A program made the position numbers and the translations under genes. A stretch of DNA of 64,000 bases from assembly GCA_023251755.1 (NCBI GenBank), contig JAHEYF010000015.1:1-64000 (forward strand), given 5' to 3'. Under the pieces are notes generated by a model. The model was not told the origin of the DNA. It worked only from the letters and a program-made list of their open reading frames with translations, and did not search any database. This stretch comes from Bacteroidota bacterium. GTDB taxonomy: Bacteria > Bacteroidota > Bacteroidia > B-17B0 > Aurantibacillaceae. Below, one piece after another: positions 25,255 through 33,385 of the stretch; positions within the stretch are counted from its first letter, which is position 1; every line of letters begins with the position of its first letter.

Positions 25255-26079
25255 ATGAAGATACAGCACAACATACTTTTTTTTCTTTTTGCACTTGCTG
25301 TGTTTTCCTGCCGTAAAGAAAAATTTACAATCGAAAACCTGAACGGAAATAAAATTACCGCCCTGGGCCATGCCGGTATGGGCATAGGCTACACTTACCC
25401 CATGAACAGCGCCGAAGCTATTTTGTGCTGCCTCAACCTGGGCATGGACGGTTCGGAATTTGATGTGCAGTTAACCAACGACAGTGTGCTGGTGGCTTTT
25501 CACGACAAGAACCTTGCGGGCAATACCACCTTAAGTAGTATAATTAATGAGCTGAACTGGAGCGATGTAAAAAATGCCCGGTATACTCAAGTCCCCTACT
25601 CCGATTATTCCCTTGTATCGCTCGACCAGCTTTTTTCCGGTATACCCAACCTGCTGCAATACACCTTTACCTTCGATTGCAAGTTATACAGCATTAAAGA
25701 CATGCAGCAGTTTAAAGCTTCGTATACAAATGCCGTCATTAATATTATTGAAAAATACAATTTGCAAAACAATGTTTGCATCGAATCGCAGGACGAGGGT
25801 TTTTTGCATGCCTTTAAACTCAGGAAGGATTACCGCTTTTTTCTGTACCCCGAAAATTTTGAAGACGGCATGTATTATGTCACTTCCTGGGGACTATGCG
25901 GCCTCACCATGTCCACCCACAACATAAGCAAGGAACAAATTAAAATTGCCCATGACAACAATTTAATGGTGGCTATATGGGACATACACTCGGATAATGA
26001 AAACAAAGCAGCCATCCGTAAAAACCCCGACTTTATACAAACCGATAAAGTAAAAAACTTAGTAAAATTGCTAAAGTAA
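25255..26079 (+). CDS. Glycerophosphodiester phosphodiesterase-like lipoprotein
   Basis: This is a 274-residue lipoprotein: lipobox LAVFSC then RKEK. The GDPD TIM-barrel is visible as ALGHAGMGIGYTYPMNSAEA, GMDGSEFDVQLTNDSVLVAF and FHDKNLAG. The catalytic histidines and the E-x-D metal pair are kept, but the usual His-Arg at the first strand reads His-Ala (GHAG), so activity may be altered. It would hydrolyse glycerophosphodiesters to glycerol-3-phosphate outside the cytoplasm. Start ATG 25255 precedes the signal peptide. Confidence 0.8.
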   Translation: MKIQHNILFFLFALAVFSCRKEKFTIENLNGNKITALGHAGMGIGYTYPMNSAEAILCCLNLGMDGSEFDVQLTNDSVLVAFHDKNLAGNTTLSSIINELNWSDVKNARYTQVPYSDYSLVSLDQLFSGIPNLLQYTFTFDCKLYSIKDMQQFKASYTNAVINIIEKYNLQNNVCIESQDEGFLHAFKLRKDYRFFLYPENFEDGMYYVTSWGLCGLTMSTHNISKEQIKIAHDNNLMVAIWDIHSDNENKAAIRKNPDFIQTDKVKNLVKLLK

Positions 26080-26120
26080 CAAAGAGCTGATGTCAAAAAC
26101 CTGACTGGTATCCAACAAAA

Positions 26121-26143
26121 AAACCACCTGCTACAGATGGTTT
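26121..26143. terminator. Bidirectional terminator between convergent genes
   Basis: Stem ACCACCT/AGATGGT (one mismatch, a G-U pair when read on the minus strand) is flanked by A7 on the left and T8 on the right. It can stop both the GDPD operon (+) and the ssb gene (-). Confidence 0.8.
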
Positions 26144-26233
26144 TTTTTCGATTGATGAATAAGATTTGCTGCGTGGTTTAACCTTTAGGTTTTGAGCTTT
26201 GAATCTTTAATTTTAAATCTTGAACCTTAAATT

Positions 26234-26572
26234 TCAGGCCTTCCCCCCCAGTATCAGCAATTCGTGTATCTGCACCTCGGTGCTGTAGCGTTTATTGCCT
26301 TCCTTATCGGTCCAGCTTTTATTTACTAATTTACCTTCCACGCATACCTCGCTGCCTTTTTTCAGCAAGCGTTCGCTGATGTCGGCCAAAGGCCCCCAGG
26401 CAAACACATTGTGCCAGGTGGTTTCTTCCACTTTTTCCCCTTTTTGGTTTTTGTAGTTTTCGTGGGTGGCCAGCGACAAGCGCACTAATTTTTTATTGTT
26501 TTCAAAAGTTTTAATTTCGGGATTGTTACCCAGGTTACCAATTAAGGTTACTTTGTTGCGAATTGTGTTCAT
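26234..26572 (-). CDS. ssb: Single-stranded DNA-binding protein (short form)
   Basis: This is a 112-residue OB-fold SSB: NKVTLIGNLGNNPEIKTF, TTWHNVFAWGPLADISERLL, GSEVCVEGKLVNKSW, STEVQIHELLIL. It ends right after the OB fold, so the flexible tail and acidic DDDIPF-type tip that recruits repair proteins are missing. Such short forms occur beside a full-length SSB in many Bacteroidota, so this may be a secondary or recombination-specific SSB. Confidence 0.93.
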   Translation of the reverse strand: MNTIRNKVTLIGNLGNNPEIKTFENNKKLVRLSLATHENYKNQKGEKVEETTWHNVFAWGPLADISERLLKKGSEVCVEGKLVNKSWTDKEGNKRYSTEVQIHELLILGGKA

Positions 26573-27024
26573 GGCGTTTAATTTTTAATTTTAGTTTTTA
26601 ATTGTTTGTCAAAATACTTGGCGCCGTAATTTTGATGAGACAAAGTAAAGGCCTCCTCCAAACTTTAGTCGTATATTAAACATTTGTATTCGAATATAAA
26701 TAATTGTAACCGTTTGTTGTCGGGTAAAATTTTTACATTCGGGCGCCTATATAGCAAGTGGGACAAGGCTTTTTGTCCCATCCTGCTACGGGAAGTGCAT
26801 GTTGAAAATTTACCTCATTAATTTTTAAACTCCTGAAAAAGAAGTGTCAGGAAAGGCGGTGGTTTATACTGGCATTTTGCGAAAATATTTATATAAGTCT
26901 GAAAATAATGTATATTTGTTCCCGAAATTTGATCCGAAATCAACACTTTTGTGTTGGCAAATTTAGAGTGTAAAAAGGGCTTATAAAATTTAATGCTGTT
27001 GAACCTTGTTTTATAAAATTCTGC
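26573..27024. other. 452-bp intergenic region with hairpins and a promoter box
   Basis: No gene seen. It contains a perfect 8-bp hairpin TGGGACAA/TTGTCCCA at 26759-26780 without a T-run, a second hairpin CAACAC/GTGTTG at 26941-26956 inside a wider AAATTTG/CAAATTT fold, and a -7 box at 26911. The two hairpins and the box make a structured 5' leader or small RNA possible. Confidence 0.4.
26911..26918 (+). promoter_or_regulatory. Putative -7 box (TATATTTG)
   Basis: Exact TAnnTTTG match about 107 bp before the coiled-coil gene. It implies a long leader that includes the hairpin at 26941-26956. Confidence 0.4.
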
Positions 27025-27339
27025 ATGGAAAAAAGAATAGCTGATCTTGAAAAAACAATTGCTTCTTTAACCGGATACATTAAAGCTGCAAACAGTAGTA
27101 TATCTGACGGCTTTGGGAAAGTAGATAAAAATTTTGATAAGATTACGACCCATCTCACAAAGATAGATACAGAGTTAAATCTCATAAATGCTAAATTAGA
27201 TAAATTAGCCGGCCACACCACAAGCGGATTAGGAGAGGTGAATGTTAAACTGGATGATTTAAAATCTGAAATATCAAAAATAAGCAATGTTACCGGTTAT
27301 GACGAAATAATGGCCAATATGCAGCTTTTAAAACAGTAG
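27025..27339 (+). CDS. Small coiled-coil protein, unknown
   Basis: This is a 104-residue soluble protein made almost entirely of heptad repeats (KRIADLEKTIASLTGYIKAA, FGKVDKNFDKITTHLTKID, LNLINAKLDKLAGHTTSGLG, EVNVKLDDLKSEISKI). It lacks a signal peptide. It probably oligomerises. It is a single-gene unit with its own promoter box and a strong terminator at 27361. Confidence 0.7.
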   Translation: MEKRIADLEKTIASLTGYIKAANSSISDGFGKVDKNFDKITTHLTKIDTELNLINAKLDKLAGHTTSGLGEVNVKLDDLKSEISKISNVTGYDEIMANMQLLKQ

Positions 27340-27360
27340 ATACTAATTACACATTTTATA

Positions 27361-27387
27361 AAGCCTCATTTCAGAGGCTTTTTTTAT
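27361..27387 (+). terminator. Rho-independent terminator
   Basis: Stem AAGCCTC/GAGGCTT, 6-base loop, then a T-rich tail, 21 bp after the coiled-coil gene. Confidence 0.9.
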
Positions 27388-27411
27388 TTCGCAAAATAAA
27401 ACAGCCACAAT

Positions 27412-27927
27412 ATGTCAACAATAAGCCAGTATCCATCTTATTTAAACAGCATATTGTCCTTCCTTCAGGAAATAGGTATTGAAGTAAAGGAGCGTGAATT
27501 AAACGAAAGCACTTTTTTACCCGGCCTGCAATTAGGGCCCAATTGTATTTACATGGACAAAAACCGTTTGCTATACCCCGGCGATTTGTTGCACGAGGCC
27601 GGGCATTTAGCCGTTACACCGGCCAAACAACGCAGGTTAATCGGCACTCCGCTACAGGAAGCCGGCTGGCCTACCGACGGGGAAGAACTCGGGGCTATAT
27701 TGTGGTCCTTTGCAGCCCTTACGCATATTGGACTTCCGGTGGAAGTGGTGTTTCATCCAAAGGGCTATAAAAATGAAGCGGACTGGCTGATTGAAAATTT
27801 CAGGAACCAAAGCTATATTGGCTTGCCTTTTTTAGAATGGATAGGCTTAACCCTTGGAAAAGAAAAAGCCCTTAAGGAAGGCAAAGCCATGTTTCCGGCA
27901 ATGATTAATTGGTTAAGAGCAGCATAA
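27412..27927 (+). CDS. Hypothetical protein with HExxH metal motif
   Basis: This is a 171-residue cytoplasmic protein. The motif LLHEAGHLAV (H61, E62, H65) matches the zincin HExxH signature in a helix, and a later EEL/E-rich helix could provide a third ligand. The overall family is not one I can name; it could be a small metallopeptidase or a non-peptidase metal protein. Its stop overlaps the start of the hydroxylase gene by one base (TAATG), so the two are translationally coupled. Confidence 0.65.
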   Translation: MSTISQYPSYLNSILSFLQEIGIEVKERELNESTFLPGLQLGPNCIYMDKNRLLYPGDLLHEAGHLAVTPAKQRRLIGTPLQEAGWPTDGEELGAILWSFAALTHIGLPVEVVFHPKGYKNEADWLIENFRNQSYIGLPFLEWIGLTLGKEKALKEGKAMFPAMINWLRAA

Positions 27928-28628
27928 TGAACAGCCTTACAACACATATTCAATTGCCCCTGACTTTTAATGAAAGTCGCTTACTGGAAGATTTAAAAAA
28001 GCTACAGGATTTTAAATGGGTGCCGCATTACAATACTTATGGCTACACAGGCAGCTGGACATCCGCCGCCCTGGTTTCTTCCGGCGGTAAGGCCGATGCT
28101 ATTTATGCCCTGCCCGATGAAAAGGCCCCTTTACTGGAAACAGAGATCCTTGAGGCCTGTCCTTATTTTAAAGAGGTCTTGCAAAACCTGCAATTTCCGC
28201 TTGCTTCGGCCCGCCTGCTTTGCCTTGCACCGGGTGCAGCAATAAAACCGCACCGCGACCATTGTCTGGGATACGAAGACGGGGTTTTCAGAATACACAT
28301 TCCCATACAAACCAATACCGAAGTTGAATTTATACTGAACAAAGAACGGATCAATATGAAACCCGGGGAATGCTGGTACATTGACGCCAACTTTGAACAC
28401 TCGGTGGCCAACCGGGGAACGGAAGAACGTATACACTTAGTGATTGACGGGGAACGAAATGCATGGACCGATCGCTTGTTTTTTTCGGTAGCCGCTGAAG
28501 ATAGTTTTAAAATACATGAAACTAAAACACTGCCCCCTGAACAACAGGAAAGAATGGTAAAGGAACTGGAACGGATGAATAGCCCGGTGGCTAAACAATT
28601 GCTGGAGGGTTTAAAAAAAACAGTTTAA
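27927..28628 (+). CDS. Aspartyl/asparaginyl beta-hydroxylase-like dioxygenase
   Basis: This is a 233-residue protein with the double-stranded beta-helix of Asp_Arg_Hydrox enzymes. The iron site is visible in CLAPGAAIKPHRDHCLGYED and in YIDANFEHSVANRG; the 2-oxoglutarate-binding arginine may be in FRIHIPIQTN. It likely hydroxylates Asp/Asn in a protein or small molecule using Fe(II), oxygen and 2-oxoglutarate. I chose ATG 27927 (MNSLTTHIQL), which overlaps the previous stop; an upstream in-frame start would run into the preceding gene. Confidence 0.82.
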   Translation: MNSLTTHIQLPLTFNESRLLEDLKKLQDFKWVPHYNTYGYTGSWTSAALVSSGGKADAIYALPDEKAPLLETEILEACPYFKEVLQNLQFPLASARLLCLAPGAAIKPHRDHCLGYEDGVFRIHIPIQTNTEVEFILNKERINMKPGECWYIDANFEHSVANRGTEERIHLVIDGERNAWTDRLFFSVAAEDSFKIHETKTLPPEQQERMVKELERMNSPVAKQLLEGLKKTV

Positions 28629-28690
28629 CCGTTCTTTTGTTTACACGTTTAATCGTTAGACAAACGAAAGAACAAATGAGCTGTTGAACA
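28624..28690. repeat. Intergenic palindromic word repeat
   Basis: GTTCTTTTGTTT and AAACGAAAGAAC form a 12-base inverted repeat with one mismatch around TTTAATCGTTAG. Same family as the spacers at 424-520 and 32150-32240. Confidence 0.5.
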
Positions 28691-28708
28691 ATTTAACTTT
28701 ATTAAAAC

Positions 28709-29074
28709 ATGAGTGCAAAAAGAAAATGCCCCGATTGTGGTGAAGTAATTACAGGCCGGGCCGACAAAATATTTTGTTCGGATGGATGCCGTAACAATTA
28801 CAACAACAGGCTCAACAGCGACCAGGTGAACCTGGTGCGCAACATCAACAATGCCCTGCGCAAAAACCGCCGCATACTGATGGAGTTAAGCCCCAAAGAA
28901 AAAAATACGGTTCACAAAGATAAATTGAAGGAAAAGGGATTTGACTTTAACTATCACACCAGTATTTATACTACACAAAAAGGTACACAGTATTTTTTCT
29001 GTTATGATTACGGTTACCTTCCATTAGAAAAAGATTTTTACCTGTTGGTGAAAAACAACAAGGGGGGAAATTAG
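28709..29074 (+). CDS. Zinc-ribbon protein, unknown function
   Basis: This is a 121-residue protein with an N-terminal zinc ribbon (C7, C10, C23, C27: RKCPDCGEVI, IFCSDGCRNN), followed by helical and beta segments ending LVKNNKGGN. It resembles small uncharacterised Bacteroidota proteins. It probably binds nucleic acid or protein through the ribbon; that is inference. Confidence 0.7.
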   Translation: MSAKRKCPDCGEVITGRADKIFCSDGCRNNYNNRLNSDQVNLVRNINNALRKNRRILMELSPKEKNTVHKDKLKEKGFDFNYHTSIYTTQKGTQYFFCYDYGYLPLEKDFYLLVKNNKGGN

Positions 29075-29113
29075 AATTTAGTGCTTAGAATTTAATAATT
29101 AGAATTTACTCCC

Positions 29114-29896
29114 ATGAAGATCTACCAGATTGACGCTTTTACAGACAAAGTATTCTCCGGAAACCCCGCAGCAGTTTGCCCCCTGGAAACCTGGCTGCCC
29201 GACGAAACCCTGCAACAAATAGCCATGGAAAACAACCTGGCCGAAACAGCTTTTTACGTTAAGCAGCCGGACAATGAATTTCACATCCGCTGGTTTACCC
29301 CCGCCGTTGAAGTTGATTTATGCGGGCATGCTACACTTGCAACCGCTTACGTATTGTTCAATTATGAAAAATACGAAGGGCAGGAAATTATTTTTAATTC
29401 GCGGAGCGGTAAACTCCTTGTTGAAAAAGAAAACGACTTGCTGACCCTGGATTTCCCGGCAGACACATTAAGCGAAGTTGTTTTATCACCTGAATTGTGT
29501 GAAGGTTTTAACTATAGACCCATACAAGCCTTTAAAGGTAAAACCGATTATATGCTGGTGTTTGACAACGAAGAACAGATTAAAACCATTGAGGTTGACC
29601 TTCACAAAATTGCCCAATTAAAAGGCCGTGGCATTATTGTAACAGCCAAAGGCAATGAGGTAGACTTTGTTTCCCGTTTCTTCGCCCCGCAATCGGGTAT
29701 TAACGAAGACCCCGTTACAGGCTCTGCTCATACTTCTTTAACACCTTATTGGGCCGGGCAGTTGAATAAAAACGAGTTAAGCGCCATTCAGCTTTCGGAC
29801 CGCAGGGGTTATTTAACCTGCAAAAACCTGGGCGAGCGGGTTAAGATCAGCGGAAAGGCGAAGACCTTTTTAATCGGGGAGATTTTTTACCACTAA
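29114..29896 (+). CDS. PhzF-family isomerase/epimerase
   Basis: This is a 260-residue member of the PhzF/diaminopimelate epimerase-like fold. Diagnostic parts are IDAFTDKVFSGNPAAVCPLE, the catalytic glutamate E44 in NNLAETAFYV, DLCGHATLATAY and GINEDPVTGSAH. Known members isomerise small metabolites; the substrate here is unknown. Length is normal. It lies alone, after a short repeat-like AT spacer. Confidence 0.92.
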   Translation: MKIYQIDAFTDKVFSGNPAAVCPLETWLPDETLQQIAMENNLAETAFYVKQPDNEFHIRWFTPAVEVDLCGHATLATAYVLFNYEKYEGQEIIFNSRSGKLLVEKENDLLTLDFPADTLSEVVLSPELCEGFNYRPIQAFKGKTDYMLVFDNEEQIKTIEVDLHKIAQLKGRGIIVTAKGNEVDFVSRFFAPQSGINEDPVTGSAHTSLTPYWAGQLNKNELSAIQLSDRRGYLTCKNLGERVKISGKAKTFLIGEIFYH

Positions 29897-30133
29897 GGCA
29901 TTAAGGGCACTCAGGTTCACTAAGTTTTTTTATATAGGGTGATGGATGAAAGACATTTTTATTGAAAACACATCCCGTTTTCAACCATATAAGACACATA
30001 ATGCATATAAGATTACTGAGCATGATGTTTTTGATTATGTGAACTTATATGCCTTATGTGGTTAAATTCACTACTCACTTCCAGCATCAACTATGAACTA
30101 AGAACTTTGAACAATGAACTAATCGATAATCAC

Positions 30134-30652
30134 TTATTTAACAAACAAGGATTTCAACTCCGAGGCATCTTCCGGCTTCATCCTGCCTGCTAAAATCAGG
30201 GCCAGTTGCCTACGGCGAAGCGCCCCGGCAAATCTCGATTTTTCTTCTTCAGTTTCGGGTATTAATTCGGGTACGGGTAAAGGTGACCCATTTTGATCGA
30301 TGGCCACAAAAGTATAAATGGCTTCGTTGCATTTTTTTCTTTCTCCAGTTACCGCGTCTTCCACAAACACATCAATAAACACTTCCATACTGGTGGTAAA
30401 GGCACGCGATACTTTGGCTTCTAAGGTAACTATACTGCTCTGTTTAATGGGCGCTGTAAACGAAACGTTGTTGACCGTTGCCGTAACACATACCCTTTTG
30501 CAATGGCGGTGCGAGGCAATGGCCGCTGAAATATCCATCCACTGCAACAAGCGTCCCCCAAACAAATTACCCAGGTGATTGGTATCGTTCGGCAATACCT
30601 GTTCGGTGTTAATGGTAAGCGATTCGCGGGCAAATTTTGGTTTAAGAGACAT
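30134..30652 (-). CDS. Acyl-CoA thioesterase (hot-dog fold)
   Basis: This is a 172-residue hot-dog thioesterase of the YciA/BFIT type: TNHLGNLFGGRLLQWMDISA with the helix-starting Asn/Asp, ASHRHCKRVCVTATVNNVSF, and a C-terminal tail. It hydrolyses acyl-CoA to free acid and CoA in the cytoplasm. Confidence 0.9.
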   Translation of the reverse strand: MSLKPKFARESLTINTEQVLPNDTNHLGNLFGGRLLQWMDISAAIASHRHCKRVCVTATVNNVSFTAPIKQSSIVTLEAKVSRAFTTSMEVFIDVFVEDAVTGERKKCNEAIYTFVAIDQNGSPLPVPELIPETEEEKSRFAGALRRRQLALILAGRMKPEDASELKSLFVK

Positions 30653-30946
30653 GGGGTATCAGGTTAAAAATTTAAGATTCAAAATTCAAAGAATGATTCA
30701 GGTTATATTTAAATTCCCTTTTTCGATAAGCTTCTTCTATGCTTCATTATCAATTTAAACTATATAATTTATTGCAGCAAAGATAAGAAGTATTCATTTA
30801 GGGAAAGGTTTTATCTTACCTATCTCCCATCATCAAATCTTCAAATCAGCTAATTATCAATACCTATCAGGTTTTCATTTACCTGCCTCTCCCATCAGCT
30901 AATTGGCTAATCATCACATCAGCTAATCATAACCATGTTTGCTTGA
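30653..30946. repeat. Spacer with dispersed CATCAGCTAAT repeat
   Basis: Gene-free. Bases 30891-30930 (starting CCCATCAGCTAATTGGCTAA) are identical over 40 bp to 53919-53958, and 30875-30903 are identical over 29 bp to the reverse complement of 36498-36526. This is a dispersed intergenic repeat with at least three copies in the window. Confidence 0.75.
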
Positions 30947-31420
30947 TTAAAACCTTTGCAAATCAACATCCGTGAGCTTGCCATTGATCCATTCTGGGTC
31001 AAGGCTGGCCTTGTACTTTTCATAAAATTTTATGGCCGGCGTGTTCCAGTCCAATACCTGCCATTCCATGCGGCGCACTTTTTTTTCTTTGGCCACACGG
31101 GCCACGGCTTCAAATAATAATTTCCCCAGGCCTTTCCCGCGCTGGCTTTCGGTTACAACAATGTCTTCCAAAAACAAACACTTGCCTTTCCAGGTGGAGT
31201 ATTTGTAGTAATACACCGCAATACCAATGATCTGCTTATTTTCTTCCGCTACAAAAAAATCAAAAATCTTAGCAGGGCCAAAACCCCAGTTTTCCATTTC
31301 CTGCAAAGTCACCGCTACCTCCTGGGGTGCTTTTTCATACTCTGCCAATTCCCTTACGAGTTCAAGCACACGGGGCAAGTCGTGTATTGTGCCAGGCCTT
31401 ATAGTTATTTTATTTTCCAT
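30947..31420 (-). CDS. GNAT N-acetyltransferase, diamine/thialysine acetyltransferase-like
   Basis: This is a 157-residue enzyme similar to SSAT/thialysine acetyltransferases: IRPGTIHDLPRVLELVRELA, YEKAPQEV, YKYSTWKGKCLFLEDIVVTE, SQRGKGLGKLLFEAVA (acetyl-CoA loop), VLDWNTPAIKFYEKYKA. It transfers acetyl to an amine, polyamine or lysine analogue. It overlaps the preceding gene by 11 bp and ends a three-gene minus-strand operon. Confidence 0.88.
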   Translation of the reverse strand: MENKITIRPGTIHDLPRVLELVRELAEYEKAPQEVAVTLQEMENWGFGPAKIFDFFVAEENKQIIGIAVYYYKYSTWKGKCLFLEDIVVTESQRGKGLGKLLFEAVARVAKEKKVRRMEWQVLDWNTPAIKFYEKYKASLDPEWINGKLTDVDLQRF

Positions 31421-31772
31421 GTTGTTTGTAATAATTTCTGATCACCACCTTTTGCAATTCCCGTTTAATAATCAAATCGCTTATTATTTCGCTGCTGCTT
31501 TCCGATGTATTTTCTTCCAGCTTGCGTTTTAGTTGCTGTTCGTTTATATCAATGCGGTACAGCACATTCACAAAGCGCTGGTAATCTTTGTTCATTAAGT
31601 GTTCAATATGCGGTTGCACCTGCTTAAACAATTCTTCGTAAGCATCGTAACGGTTGCCGCTGAATTTTATTTCCATGCCAAACAGTTCAAAATCTTTTTT
31701 GATTTGTTCCACTGTTTGTTCCAATAAATCAATATTGTTTATATAAGTTTGTATGGCAAATTTTTCGGGCAT
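31410..31772 (-). CDS. Hypothetical protein between ferredoxin and acetyltransferase
   Basis: This is a 120-residue helical protein (MPEKFAIQTYINNIDLLEQ, YEELFKQVQPHIEHLM, RFVNVLYRIDINEQQLKRKL) without known motifs. It overlaps the next gene by 11 bp and touches the previous stop, so it is tightly coupled. Function unknown; conserved-looking. Confidence 0.7.
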   Translation of the reverse strand: MPEKFAIQTYINNIDLLEQTVEQIKKDFELFGMEIKFSGNRYDAYEELFKQVQPHIEHLMNKDYQRFVNVLYRIDINEQQLKRKLEENTSESSSEIISDLIIKRELQKVVIRNYYKQHGK

Positions 31773-32101
31773 CAGTATTTGGATGAAGGCAGTCTCAGCC
31801 GTTCGAGTGGTTGGTTGTTCACAATATGCGATTCAATCAATTCATCCACATCGCTTAATTGCACACCCACATAAAAAACACCTTCGGGGTAAATAACCAG
31901 GGTGGGGCCGTAATCACACACATCTAAGCAGCCTGCTTTTTGGGCACGTATCTTTATAGGTAATTTCAGGTCGTTCAGTCTTTTTTTAAATGCAGCCACC
32001 AGTTCCATTCCATGGGCTTCTCCGCAACTGGCCCTGTCGGTTCCCGCACGCTGGTTGATGCAAATAAAAATATGCCGGTCAAATTTTTTTATCTCTTCCA
32101 T
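31772..32101 (-). CDS. Thioredoxin-like [2Fe-2S] ferredoxin
   Basis: This is a 109-residue protein. Four cysteines in the thioredoxin-like ferredoxin pattern are visible: C14 (FICINQR), C26 (RASCGEAHG), C58 and C62 (KAGCLDVCDYGP). It likely carries one 2Fe-2S cluster and passes electrons to an unknown partner. First gene of the minus-strand trio. The cysteine desulfurase that could supply sulfur for clusters is divergent, 138 bp away. Confidence 0.88.
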   Translation of the reverse strand: MEEIKKFDRHIFICINQRAGTDRASCGEAHGMELVAAFKKRLNDLKLPIKIRAQKAGCLDVCDYGPTLVIYPEGVFYVGVQLSDVDELIESHIVNNQPLERLRLPSSKY

Positions 32102-32106
32102 ATTGA

Positions 32107-32114
32107 CAAAAATA
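32107..32114 (-). promoter_or_regulatory. Putative -7 box (TATTTTTG, minus strand)
   Basis: Exact TAnnTTTG match on the minus strand, ending 5 bp before the ferredoxin ATG. It implies a very short or absent leader. Confidence 0.35.
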
Positions 32115-32149
32115 AAAGATATTTGTACACCCGGAACAGAACAGGTTTA

Positions 32150-32240
32150 AAAGTTCAATCGTTTATACGTTCACAAGTTGGCGTTAAGGCTTAAACTAAC
32201 AGAACGAATAAACAAAAGAACGGATCAACAAAAGAACGAA
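32150..32240. repeat. Intergenic palindromic word repeat
   Basis: GTTTATACGTTC near 32160 pairs with GAACGAATAAAC near 32200, and AACAAAAGAACG is repeated twice after it. Same family as 424-520 and 28624-28690. Confidence 0.5.
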
Positions 32241-33385
32241 TGAGTAAAAGCATTTACCTCGACTATAACGCCACAAGCCCCGTTGATGAAAGGGTGCTGA
32301 AAACCATGTTCCCCTACTTTAGTGAACACTTTGGCAATGCCGCCAGTAAAACACACGAATACGGCTGGGTAGCAGAAGAAGCTGTAAACAAGGCCCGTAA
32401 ACAGGTGGCCGAAATTATTGGCGCCATTGACCAGGAACTAATTTTTACCTCCGGCGCCACCGAAGCTCTGAATACGGCCATTAAAGGGGTGTTCGAAAAT
32501 TACCACACAAAGGGCAATCATATTGTTACTGTTAAAACCGAACACAAAGCCGTGCTGGACACCTGCAAAAGCCTGGAAGAAAAAGGGGCAACAATAACTT
32601 ACCTGAACACCGACCGCGAAGGGCTCATCGATTTGGATGAACTGAAAGCCGCTATAACTGATAAAACCATATTAGTGGCCGTAATGTATGCCAACAACGA
32701 AACGGGTGTGATGCAACCAATACGGCAAATTGCGGATATTGTACACGAACAGCGTTCGGTTTTTTTATGCGACGCTACGCAGGCCATTGGCAAAACACTG
32801 GTGAATGTAGAAGAAGACGGAATAGACCTCCTGTGCATGTCGGCCCATAAACTATACGGGCCCAAAGGCATTGGAGCTTTGTATATACGGCGCAAAAACC
32901 CGCGCGTAAGTCTTGTCCCTTTAATTGAAGGGGGCGGACACGAAAGGGGCCTGCGCTCGGGAACACTGAATGTACCCGGTATAGTTGGACTGGGTGAAGC
33001 CTGCCAAATTGCCGGAGCCGAGATGTGGGAAAACAACAGCAACATTTCAAAATTACGCGCCCATTTGGAGCACCAGTTACTGGACCTTCCGGGGCTCCGC
33101 ATTAACGGCAGCACCCGGCACCGGCTGTACAACACCAGCAATATTTGTTTTTCGGGACTAAAAGCCAACACACTTTTGTCGAAGTTGAAACACATTGCTG
33201 TGGCTACAGGTTCGGCCTGTACCTCGGCCAGTGCAGAGCCCTCGCATGTATTAAGGGCTATGGGTCTGAGTGATGAAGACGCCTACAGTTCCCTGCGGTT
33301 CAGCCTGGGGAAATACACTACAGCAGAAGAAATTGAACATACGATCCGATTAATTAAAGAACTATACCAGCATGAGCAGCAATAA
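32240..33385 (+). CDS. Cysteine desulfurase (NifS/IscS type)
   Basis: This is a 381-residue PLP enzyme that takes sulfur from cysteine for Fe-S clusters or thio-modification. PLP-binding lysine K204 lies in CMSAHKLYGPKG, and the active-site cysteine C327 in ATGSACTSASAEPSHVL, a mobile loop of the NifS/IscS class. Other marks are IYLDYNATSPVDERVL and SGATEALNTA. It overlaps the following thioesterase by 14 bp. Confidence 0.95.
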   Translation: MSKSIYLDYNATSPVDERVLKTMFPYFSEHFGNAASKTHEYGWVAEEAVNKARKQVAEIIGAIDQELIFTSGATEALNTAIKGVFENYHTKGNHIVTVKTEHKAVLDTCKSLEEKGATITYLNTDREGLIDLDELKAAITDKTILVAVMYANNETGVMQPIRQIADIVHEQRSVFLCDATQAIGKTLVNVEEDGIDLLCMSAHKLYGPKGIGALYIRRKNPRVSLVPLIEGGGHERGLRSGTLNVPGIVGLGEACQIAGAEMWENNSNISKLRAHLEHQLLDLPGLRINGSTRHRLYNTSNICFSGLKANTLLSKLKHIAVATGSACTSASAEPSHVLRAMGLSDEDAYSSLRFSLGKYTTAEEIEHTIRLIKELYQHEQQ

